Assembly (NCBI GenBank): GCA_016218715.1
Contig: JACRDG010000109.1
Location: 1 to 32,062, forward strand
Length of the DNA: 32,062 bases
Direction: 5' to 3'
Source: Desulfomonile tiedjei
Lineage (GTDB): Bacteria; Desulfobacterota; Desulfomonilia; Desulfomonilales; Desulfomonilaceae
The position numbers and the translations under genes are program-made. The notes under the pieces are model-generated. The model saw nothing but the letters and a program-made list of their open reading frames with translations. It had not been told where the DNA came from and did no database searches. Position 1 is the first letter of the stretch; the number at the start of each line of letters is the position of its first letter. This document shows positions 8,357 to 15,253 of the stretch, piece after piece.

Positions 8357-9167
8357 GGCTCTCTCCGGTAATCTGGACTATTGACTGATCGAGCGCGTTG
8401 TGAACGCCCATGTCCGAGTAGAAATTCAGCAATCTGTGAGCATAGCGAGCGATGTTCAGCCCGTCTCGAACGCTGAGGTCTTCATCCCTGCTGTGGGACA
8501 TCTGAAGCACGTCCACCACGTGTTGGATCAGTTCGTCCGAGGGCCCGTCCAGCTTACCTCGCAGGATTCGAAATTCTTCCTCTCTCGTAGGATAATCCAT
8601 GTGTATGGCAGGTTGCAGTCTGGAGTGAATGTACTCGGGGACCTCGAACGTCGACGCGTCTTCGTTCATCGTGACACAGATGCGGAATTCGGGCCGTGCC
8701 TTGATCTCCACTCCCGCGACGATGGAGTAGACGCTCCGCCGCATATCCAGCAAGGGCGCGATGGAGGCCCAGCTCTTTTCGCTCATCCGGTTGCCCTCGT
8801 CCAGAAGGCAAACCCCGCCTCTGAGCATCGCGGAGACGAGCGGCGAAGCCACATAGCGGATCTTCCCATTGTCCGCGATTACCGGAGAGATGATAAGATC
8901 GTCCGGCTTAGTATCGACGGTGCACTGAAAGATGTAGAGGTCCTGCTTTATCTCCTTCGCTGCCGTGATTGCCAGAGATGTCTTGCCGACGCCGGGCTTT
9001 CCCAGGATTCGCGGCTGCATCGGCGGATCGATCCCGTCGTCCGACCATGCCGCGAGGAGCTGCGTCAGCGGTTCCTCCATCCCCACCCATTCGACTTCAA
9101 GGGAGGGTGGGTCCATAAGGAAGATTTCCACACCCTTGATGGTAATTCTGTCAGTTTCTTTGCTCAT
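8325..9167 (-). CDS. MoxR/CbbQ-like AAA+ ATPase
   Basis: A 280-residue AAA+ ATPase of the dynein-related (AAA_5) type. Walker A is Gly-Lys-Pro-Gly-Val-Gly-Lys-Thr at 56-63, Walker B ends in Asp123-Glu124, sensor 1 is Asn168 and the arginine finger is probably Arg183. Proteins of this type work as hexamers that remodel or load cofactors into a partner, often one with a von Willebrand factor A domain. No such partner is encoded nearby; instead the next gene is the TIKI-like 616-residue protein, which overlaps it by 32 bases and is the likely client. A near-consensus promoter lies about 80 bases upstream. The ribosome binding site before ATG 9167 is weak. Confidence 0.9.
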   Translation of the reverse strand: MSKETDRITIKGVEIFLMDPPSLEVEWVGMEEPLTQLLAAWSDDGIDPPMQPRILGKPGVGKTSLAITAAKEIKQDLYIFQCTVDTKPDDLIISPVIADNGKIRYVASPLVSAMLRGGVCLLDEGNRMSEKSWASIAPLLDMRRSVYSIVAGVEIKARPEFRICVTMNEDASTFEVPEYIHSRLQPAIHMDYPTREEEFRILRGKLDGPSDELIQHVVDVLQMSHSRDEDLSVRDGLNIARYAHRLLNFYSDMGVHNALDQSIVQITGESRASLDGPKLV

Positions 9168-9248
9168 GCTCGTACCGTGCCGGTCACGCGGTCCACAGAC
9201 AGCCCAGTGATCGGCAAAACCTTTCTCTGAGAAAATGCCTATCCAGCA

Positions 9249-9277
9249 ATTCTATGCCAGCGTGCCCGAGGTGTCAA
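9249..9277 (-). promoter_or_regulatory. Sigma-70-type promoter of the AAA+/TIKI-like operon
   Basis: On the - strand TTGACA (9272-9277), a 17-base spacer and TAGAAT (9249-9254) match the consensus at 11 of 12 positions. The predicted start near 9242 leaves a leader of about 75 bases. Confidence 0.78.
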
Positions 9278-9495
9278 CGTGCCGGGGAGCGGGAGTGAAG
9301 AACCGATTCAGAGAGAAGCCGAGCTGTGCGAGGTTTTTCGAGGGGTGGAAGTCTGTGCCTGAAGAGCAGGCTTAGGATGCCGGTGACCGACGGGAATCGC
9401 GTCGTTCGGGGTTTTTTCTCGACAGATGCGGTTCGCCTCGCTCACCACATCCTACGGAATCTCGTGACATGCCAAGGGCCGTCTTCGATCGTAGC

Positions 9496-9546
9496 GACCG
9501 GCCTCCGTGCCGGTCATTCAGAATGGCCCGGCAGAGACGCCGGGCC
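9496..9546. repeat. Two adjacent perfect hairpins in the gap before the barrel-protein gene
   Basis: The 444-base gap 9168-9611 holds the promoter above and this element: GACCGGC-6 nt-GCCGGTC (9496-9515), a short ATTCAGAAT palindrome, then GGCCCGGC-6 nt-GCCGGGCC (9525-9546). It lies just past the end of the - strand barrel-protein gene and could stop its transcript, although no T-run follows. It resembles a REP-type dispersed repeat. I see no gene in the rest of the gap. Confidence 0.55.
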
Positions 9547-9611
9547 CTAGCGAACGGCAGGATGGACTCAGCTACAGTGTGACACCGTTGTTATGAAATG
9601 ACGTACCAACT

Positions 9612-10631
9612 TCACCAGACAAAGCCGACTTGCCCGCCGATAATGCTGTTGTACGCCTGGAACCGGAGATCGTACTCGACCTTGGGAAAGATGCCACCAA
9701 CGAAGGGCACCCTCCCCAGGCGCTCGCCCGGATCGACCTTGGCCTTGCCGTTCATGATGTCCAGTTTGAAGAACGCTCCGACGGTGACTGGACCGCGGCT
9801 CAAGGAGCAGTCGACAAAGGTTTCGACGAAGTACCCTCCGGGTCCGAATTCGTTGGACAGGGCGAGGACCGGGAACGCTCGGCCGGCAATGCGAATACCG
9901 CCGGTATTGAATAAGGTTGATACGTCCAGCGCGGTTTCGATATAGTTGACGGACCCCCAGAGAAACGGAGAACCGACCACGCCTCCGTTCACGGTGAGTT
10001 GTCCGCCCATACCCACCCTTTTCGCCATAACCCCCAGGATGGGGATATAGGTGGAGATGGCCAGGTCTGCTCTGTCACCGTAAACCGCGCGCTGGGGGGG
10101 CAAGACGGTTTGGGTGGTTTCACCCTTGAACTGAAAGTTCTCCAGCCGCAATCCCGCCACCAATGCGACCGCGGGGTAGAGATTGTACGTCACAGCGACC
10201 CGCAGATTGTACCATTCAGCGCTGGTCTGCCAGTCTCTTGCAGCCGAGGAGGAAGCGAAATTAGTGAATGAATAGTTGGTCTCGGAGGAACCACGGGGTG
10301 CGAAGAGCCATCCTCCGCCCACCAGGAACCCTGCACCCGCGCCGTTTATCGGCAGGACAAATTCCGTCCAGAGGCCGCTCAGACGGTAGCTGACGGAAAA
10401 GGATGACAAGCCACCGGCAGGTGAAGGAGGCGGTGGATGAGGAGCAACAATGGATATGACCGGGACGGCGGGTTGGGACAGGTACCCGATGAATATCGTG
10501 GGTTCGACGGCTGGGCCAAAAGGATTTGTACCCGCCGACCCGAATAGCCCGTCCGCGGAGACCCGTGCCGGCATGGCTCCGATCAGGGATACCAGGAGAA
10601 CGACAGTGCCCCATACCCATTTCAGCTTCAT
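9612..10631 (-). CDS. Predicted outer-membrane beta-barrel protein
   Basis: A 339-residue secreted protein. A signal peptide (Lys-Leu-Lys, then a hydrophobic core, cleavage probably after Val-Ser-Ala at residue 26) is followed by alternating polar and hydrophobic strands rich in Gly, Tyr, Phe and Trp. It ends in Val-Gly-Phe-Val-Trp, an aromatic C-terminus as expected for recognition by the BAM machinery. A proline-rich loop (Pro-Pro-Pro-Pro-Ser-Pro) sits near residue 67. I recognise no specific porin family, so transport or structural roles are open. It has its own promoter and is followed by the hairpin pair at 9496-9546, so it is probably a single-gene unit. The ribosome binding site is weak. 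Confidence 0.75.
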   Translation of the reverse strand: MKLKWVWGTVVLLVSLIGAMPARVSADGLFGSAGTNPFGPAVEPTIFIGYLSQPAVPVISIVAPHPPPPSPAGGLSSFSVSYRLSGLWTEFVLPINGAGAGFLVGGGWLFAPRGSSETNYSFTNFASSSAARDWQTSAEWYNLRVAVTYNLYPAVALVAGLRLENFQFKGETTQTVLPPQRAVYGDRADLAISTYIPILGVMAKRVGMGGQLTVNGGVVGSPFLWGSVNYIETALDVSTLFNTGGIRIAGRAFPVLALSNEFGPGGYFVETFVDCSLSRGPVTVGAFFKLDIMNGKAKVDPGERLGRVPFVGGIFPKVEYDLRFQAYNSIIGGQVGFVW

Positions 10632-10675
10632 CGCATTGCAATCCGATCATCGTTCACGTGGAAAACGGCGCTTGT

Positions 10676-10704
10676 AGCCTATCGGTTTCACGGCGAAATG
10701 TCAA
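10676..10704 (-). promoter_or_regulatory. Promoter of the barrel-protein gene
   Basis: On the - strand TTGACA (10699-10704), 17 bases and TAGGCT (10676-10681). The -35 is perfect and the -10 is poor (3 of 6). It is placed about 45 bases before the start codon. Confidence 0.5.
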
Positions 10705-10761
10705 CATGAAATGGCCTTGCTCCTGACGTGGCGTCATCAGGCCGATTGCCGCCGCAGGGAA

Positions 10762-11946
10762 TCAAACCCATCGAGTGAAGACGATGTTGGAGAGAAGACG
10801 GCCGCGAGCGGTCAATGCCAGATGGTCGCGGGACAGGACAAACAGACCCGCGGATTCAAGGTCGCCGATCGTCTCCAGAACGAACGCCCTGGCATCCACG
10901 CGGTACCGCTCGCCGAGTTTCACGAGATCCAGCCCCTCGACCAGGCGCAGTCCCATGATCAGAGCCTCCCGGAAGCGGATATCCGGGGTGAAGTCCATGA
11001 ACGTGCCTGCCGGAAGCCTGTCTTCGTTCACGTTTCGCTCGTATGCAGCGACATCCGCCGCGTTCGCGTAACGCGCACGTCCGGTCATTCCGTGAGCTGC
11101 GGGCCCAAGCCCAAGGTAGGGACGATCGCGCCAGTACTTGAGGTTGTGCTTCGAGCGGTGACCTTCTGGCGCGAAGTTGGATATCTCGTACTGGGCATAC
11201 CCTGCTTCAGCCAAGCTCGAACACACATCGAGATAGATGTCCGCGGCGAGATCCTCGTCCGGAGCAAGGATCTGTCCCGAGCGAATCATGGCGTCCAGCC
11301 TCGATCCTTCCTTCACCTCGAGCAAGTACACGGAAACGTGTTCGGGGCCCAGGTCGATCGCTGCCCTGAGGCTTCGTCTCGCGGATTCTCTGGTTTGGCC
11401 GGGAAAACCTCCGATCAGATCCAGCGATATGTCGTCGAATCCGGCCCGCCGGAGGTCGTCGAACGTTCTGAGAGCATCCTCAACCGTATGGGGCCTCCCC
11501 ATGGCCGCCAGCTCCGTGTCGTCAAACGACTGTATGCCGAGACTTGCCCGATTGAGGCCCGCGTCTCGCATCCCGCGCACCTTCGAGGCATCTGCGGTGG
11601 CGGGATTGATCTCCAGGGTTATTTCGGGGTTCCGAGCGAAAGGGAATACCTGTTGGCAGGCCTCCAGCAGCTCTTGAATCTGCCGGGGCTCCAGCAGAGA
11701 CGGCGTGCCGCCCCCAAAGTAGAGCGTATCTGCTCCGAAGTCGCTCAGCAGCTCTTGCAAAGAGGGTTCGCGGCTCCAGAGTTCTATCTCCCGTTTTACT
11801 GCGGTGATGTAGCGTTCCACAGCCGAGACATCGTATGGGGATGTGGAGAAAGCGCAGTAATGGCAACGAGTTCTGCAAAAGGGGACGTGAACGTAGATCC
11901 CCAGCGAGGCTTCTTCTCTGGGAAATACCGGCGAGAAATCTCTCAT
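10762..11946 (-). CDS. hemW: HemW-like radical SAM heme chaperone (coproporphyrinogen oxidase-like)
   Basis: A 394-residue radical SAM protein. The cluster motif is Cys24-x3-Cys28-x2-Cys31 followed by Ala-Phe, which lacks the fourth Cys of true HemN oxygen-independent coproporphyrinogen oxidases. A Gly-Gly-Gly-Thr-Pro SAM-binding motif and a His-Asn-x-x-Tyr-Trp motif typical of HemW are also present. HemW binds heme and is thought to deliver it to respiratory enzymes, fitting an organism rich in b- and c-type hemes such as DsrM and DsrJ. It lies 88 bases downstream of the cyclase gene on the same strand and may be co-transcribed, although the two are not functionally linked in an obvious way. 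ATG 11946 has only a weak ribosome binding site. Confidence 0.9.
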   Translation of the reverse strand: MRDFSPVFPREEASLGIYVHVPFCRTRCHYCAFSTSPYDVSAVERYITAVKREIELWSREPSLQELLSDFGADTLYFGGGTPSLLEPRQIQELLEACQQVFPFARNPEITLEINPATADASKVRGMRDAGLNRASLGIQSFDDTELAAMGRPHTVEDALRTFDDLRRAGFDDISLDLIGGFPGQTRESARRSLRAAIDLGPEHVSVYLLEVKEGSRLDAMIRSGQILAPDEDLAADIYLDVCSSLAEAGYAQYEISNFAPEGHRSKHNLKYWRDRPYLGLGPAAHGMTGRARYANAADVAAYERNVNEDRLPAGTFMDFTPDIRFREALIMGLRLVEGLDLVKLGERYRVDARAFVLETIGDLESAGLFVLSRDHLALTARGRLLSNIVFTRWV

Positions 11947-12034
11947 CGAAATCTGAGTGTCCTCATCAGGTTATTCTCCGGGCTCTCTCGAAGTGCTTTG
12001 TGAAAGATCCCCACGATGTGGCGAACGCCGCTCT

Positions 12035-14056
12035 TCAGGTGTCCGAAGGCTGGAGGTCGTCGGATCTCAGACCGGTCAAGCTGTAGAGGAGCATCGGAGT
12101 CTCGATCCCTTTGAGCTTCACTTCTCGCGTGCTCCCTATTTCGAGATGCCTGGAGAGCCTTTGATATACGGCAGGCGATATCAGGATTTCTCCCGGCAGG
12201 GCATTGCTTTCAAGCCTGAAGGCAATGTTGATGGAGCTTCCGTAGCCCGTATATTTCCGGCGTTTCTCGGATCCGATGCTCCCGAGGACCACGATCCCTG
12301 TGTTGATACCGATTCCCATTTTCAACGCCGGCAATCCCAACCGCTCGCTCTCTACATTCAGTCCCTCCATGGCTTGTTGCATTTCCAGCGCGCAGGCAAC
12401 CGCTCGCTGAGGATGGTCCGCCATGGGACGCGGAGCCCCAAAGAACATGAGCATCCCGTCACCCATGATTTCGTTAATGGTACCCCTGTGGCGAGAGACG
12501 ATTTCTGTCATCCTTTCAAAGTACCGGTTGGCGGTCTCGACCACAACCAGCGGAGAATGGGACTCGGTCAGAGGGGTGAAACCCCTTAAATCTGAGACGA
12601 GGAATGTGACTTCCCTCAATTCCCCGTTGAGATTGACCCCACCCGGCCACTTCAGTATTTCTTCGACCACCTCGTCGCTCACGTAACGACCGAAGACGTC
12701 CCGCACATCCTTTCGTTCCTGTTCGGTGGCGAGCGACTTGAAAAGAATGAGCGCTGCCGCTGCCGGAACATAGACCAACATGGGCTGAATCAACGGTACA
12801 TCAACAGAGCGAAGAAAGAAAACCGCCACCGAGATACACGCCAAGAGAATCGGCACAATGAATGCGACAAAGATCTGTTTCCCTGGATCCAGGCGGGAGC
12901 CGATAGCGATGAAACCCAGCGTCACTACGAGCGCGCCGAGTAACACGGAGGGGAATACGTTCATCCGCGTCAGGAACCGGCCATTCATTATGGTGTCAAG
13001 CGCCGCTGACTGAACTCGGCTCAATACCAGTTCACTTTCCAACGGACTGGCGCCGATGTCGGAGGTGCCAGTGCAGGCTACTCCTATAATGACTATCTTA
13101 TCACGGTACCTGGATGGTCGGGTGGTATCCTGTGTCTCGCTAAGGAGATCCACCGCTGAGTAGCCCTTGAAGGATTCCCACGAGGGTTTCCAATGAATGA
13201 GGAGGTTTCCCGCGGCATCCACCGGGATACTCAGGGCTTCGCCGCCCCGAGGAATCTCGATCAGCCCCTCCTGAGTCCATCTCGCGTTCGCTGGATCGGC
13301 TCCCTCGGCGGCGACCAAGGCGGCCAAGCCCAAGCTCGGAACGAGTCGGTCCTTGAGTCTCAAGAACAGCGGTACTCTGCGATAGATATCGTCCGGGTCG
13401 GGGGTCGCCTTGATATGCCCCACCGCGTGCGATGATCTGATAACTGGCAATACGGGAAGTCCCGAATTCCGTAGTTCCGTGATCTGGTATGGCCTGGCGT
13501 TCGGGGGCATTCTGAGGTGCCATGCCTTTTCATAGAGGGCATCGGCTCTCGCGGGATCCGCGTCCTGGAGGAGAGGATCTCCTTTTTCCCCCAACCGAAT
13601 GGGAGCCAGCGGACTCACAACCCTCCGCGAGTCGGCTACCGCCTTAAACAGGGCTTCATCACCTTCGGCACTCTTTCCACGGGTCGAGTAGAGGATGTCA
13701 AACACCACGGCTCGGGCACCGAATTCGGTCAATCGCTCGACGATTCGGGCACTCTTCTCCCGATCCCACGGCCACTGTCCATACGCTTCAATCGCACTGT
13801 CGTCCACATCCACGTGAACGATGTTTTCGTTCACCGTCGGCTTTGAAAAAGCGCGTAATTTTAAGTCGTAGAGCTTCCAGTCCAGGATGTCGAACCAGCC
13901 TGGATTCAGGAACAGGAAGGCAAAGGACAGGAGGCACCAGCCAACGCTCACGCGAATGCCCGAACGAAAGAGACGCTTCCCCGGCGACTCGCCGGACAGA
14001 TGGGCGCTTGTGTCCATAGGCAGGAGAGCCCTTCGATTCAAGAGTGGCTGAATCAC
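12035..14056 (-). CDS. CHASE2-domain adenylate/guanylate cyclase
   Basis: A 673-residue class III nucleotide cyclase. One N-terminal membrane segment (about 32-52) is followed by an extracytoplasmic CHASE2 sensor domain to about residue 350, then three membrane segments and a cytoplasmic cyclase domain from about 480. The metal-binding Asp489 (Ser-Asp-Leu-Arg-Gly-Phe-Thr) and Asp533 (Met-Gly-Asp-Gly) are present, as are the transition-state Asn and Arg of the Asn-x-x-x-Arg motif. The substrate-choosing position is Glu529 rather than Lys, and its partner is Thr, so ATP or GTP use cannot be decided from sequence. GTG 14056 overlaps the stop of the upstream gene (GTGA), suggesting coupling; ATG 14017 is an alternative start. 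Confidence 0.92.
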   Translation of the reverse strand: MIQPLLNRRALLPMDTSAHLSGESPGKRLFRSGIRVSVGWCLLSFAFLFLNPGWFDILDWKLYDLKLRAFSKPTVNENIVHVDVDDSAIEAYGQWPWDREKSARIVERLTEFGARAVVFDILYSTRGKSAEGDEALFKAVADSRRVVSPLAPIRLGEKGDPLLQDADPARADALYEKAWHLRMPPNARPYQITELRNSGLPVLPVIRSSHAVGHIKATPDPDDIYRRVPLFLRLKDRLVPSLGLAALVAAEGADPANARWTQEGLIEIPRGGEALSIPVDAAGNLLIHWKPSWESFKGYSAVDLLSETQDTTRPSRYRDKIVIIGVACTGTSDIGASPLESELVLSRVQSAALDTIMNGRFLTRMNVFPSVLLGALVVTLGFIAIGSRLDPGKQIFVAFIVPILLACISVAVFFLRSVDVPLIQPMLVYVPAAAALILFKSLATEQERKDVRDVFGRYVSDEVVEEILKWPGGVNLNGELREVTFLVSDLRGFTPLTESHSPLVVVETANRYFERMTEIVSRHRGTINEIMGDGMLMFFGAPRPMADHPQRAVACALEMQQAMEGLNVESERLGLPALKMGIGINTGIVVLGSIGSEKRRKYTGYGSSINIAFRLESNALPGEILISPAVYQRLSRHLEIGSTREVKLKGIETPMLLYSLTGLRSDDLQPSDT

Positions 14057-14781
14057 TTGTCGCCGGGTCGTTCACGAACTCCTTGCGTGCCGGTCGTGGT
14101 TCCGGGTTTCTTTGTGTCCAGGGTGCCCGGTAATCGCTTCAAGGGCTTCTTACCGTCCGCAGGACCCGACTCCCTCGGCCTGAGTTCGAACCCCTTGCCT
14201 GGAGCAGTCTCTACGGGGAGGACGACCCTGTTGAAGCGATCGTCTTTGGCTATCTCGGCAAGGGCTTCCTTAAGCATTCCTCGGTTCTTTTCGGGCGTGG
14301 TCGCGATCCTCACCCATTGGCCCCCTTCCCCCAGTTTCGACCAATCGACGCGGCTTTTTGTGGAATTCACGTAGAAGACGATCCATGAACCCGGCACTTT
14401 CTTGCCAAGCTCGATCTGCACGGGGGAATCGTCTCCGAAGATCGTGGAAACAGTGCCCCCTTTGATGGAAGCATCAGGTTGTCTGGAATTGGGGAACAGG
14501 ATCGTCACGGTGCCGTCGGCCGTAAGCCCGAAGATGGTGAGAAAACCATCCTCTTCCGCTTGCAGCGTAAAGGTCAGGCGGTCGCCTTCACGAAGATCGG
14601 TGGCTGGTTCGGCGTCACCCCATACCTGGAGACCAATCTTCTTCGGACCGGGGTCTCCGATCGAAAGAAGCTCCCGGGCAGGCTGCGGAATGCTGCTCTC
14701 GAATCCAGTTCCGCTTGACTCAATGGCCACAAACCCACACATGAGTACGACAAGACCCATAACGACTCTCGTGCAAACCAT
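14053..14781 (-). CDS. Exported protein with a DUF4384-like domain
   Basis: A 242-residue secreted protein. After a signal peptide (residues 1-20, cleavage probably near Phe-Val-Ala) comes a ~100-residue beta-rich domain with a Gly-Asp-x-Leu-Thr-Phe strand, a Gly-Phe-Leu-Thr-Ile-Phe strand and Ile-Leu-Phe-Pro-Asn, the pattern of DUF4384. That domain is usually found fused to or near caspase-like and kinase domains in bacteria. The C-terminal ~60 residues are a low-complexity tail of Lys, Pro, Gly and Thr. The longest frame begins at a TTG at 14802, but ATG 14781 is better, with a GGGGGTG site just before it and a normal signal peptide. It is the first gene of the cyclase operon and divergent from the caspase-like gene. 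Confidence 0.75.
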   Translation of the reverse strand: MVCTRVVMGLVVLMCGFVAIESSGTGFESSIPQPARELLSIGDPGPKKIGLQVWGDAEPATDLREGDRLTFTLQAEEDGFLTIFGLTADGTVTILFPNSRQPDASIKGGTVSTIFGDDSPVQIELGKKVPGSWIVFYVNSTKSRVDWSKLGEGGQWVRIATTPEKNRGMLKEALAEIAKDDRFNRVVLPVETAPGKGFELRPRESGPADGKKPLKRLPGTLDTKKPGTTTGTQGVRERPGDK

Positions 14782-14844
14782 CGTCACCCCCGTTTTCCCC
14801 AAAGATTGACACGTTCAGCATCCCCCGTTCGAAAACAGATATGG

Positions 14845-14873
14845 ATTATACACGCCATCGAGTCTGGTCTCAA
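14845..14873 (-). promoter_or_regulatory. Promoter of the DUF4384-cyclase operon
   Basis: On the - strand TTGAGA (14868-14873), a 17-base spacer and a perfect TATAAT (14845-14850), 11 of 12 consensus bases. Start would be near 14838, about 57 bases before ATG 14781. Confidence 0.8.
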
Positions 14874-15124
14874 AGATATTCTCAAACGTTCACCGTGTCG
14901 GGATTGCACAGCGACTACCACTGAGGGAAGAGGAAATAGGCCGGTTATTCGGAGAAGTAGAATATTGTTCTCCTTCAGACAAGGGGAGAAAGGCAACATG
15001 CAGTTTCCCACTTAAGAGTGAGGGTTGTGAGGGGTTTTCAAAGTAGGAACGAGCTCCATTCACATGATGGGCCTTTCGGTAAACCACACCTAAGTGAATT
15101 GTTAAGCTCAAGATCAGGTTTCAC
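14874..15124. other. Intergenic region between divergent operons
   Basis: About 250 bases of the 472-base divergent gap, with no convincing gene. It holds an inverted repeat GGAGAA-11 nt-TTCTCC (14951-14973) whose right arm can also pair with GGGAGA just downstream, and AAGTGA/TCACTT arms near 15093 and 15120. These could be operator sites, but no regulator gene is adjacent to name one. Confidence 0.35.
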
Positions 15125-15153
15125 TTGACGGAAACAATAGCAACTGGGAAAAT
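15125..15153 (+). promoter_or_regulatory. Possible promoter of the caspase-like gene
   Basis: TTGACG (15125-15130), a 17-base spacer and GAAAAT (15148-15153). The -35 is good (5 of 6) and the -10 moderate (4 of 6). It lies about 100 bases before the chosen start. Confidence 0.4.
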
Positions 15154-15253
15154 AATCGAACCAATCAGACCGGCGATGGATCGGGGGACTGGAAGGACAT
15201 TCCTGTTTCGAGAATTTCCCAATTTGAGAATTTCAGGGTGGGGAGCAGAATCG

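Noticed and set aside
10711-12003. 430-residue open frame on the + strand
   Set aside because: It lies antisense to hemW, has no ribosome binding site or recognisable motif, and hemW has clear radical SAM motifs.
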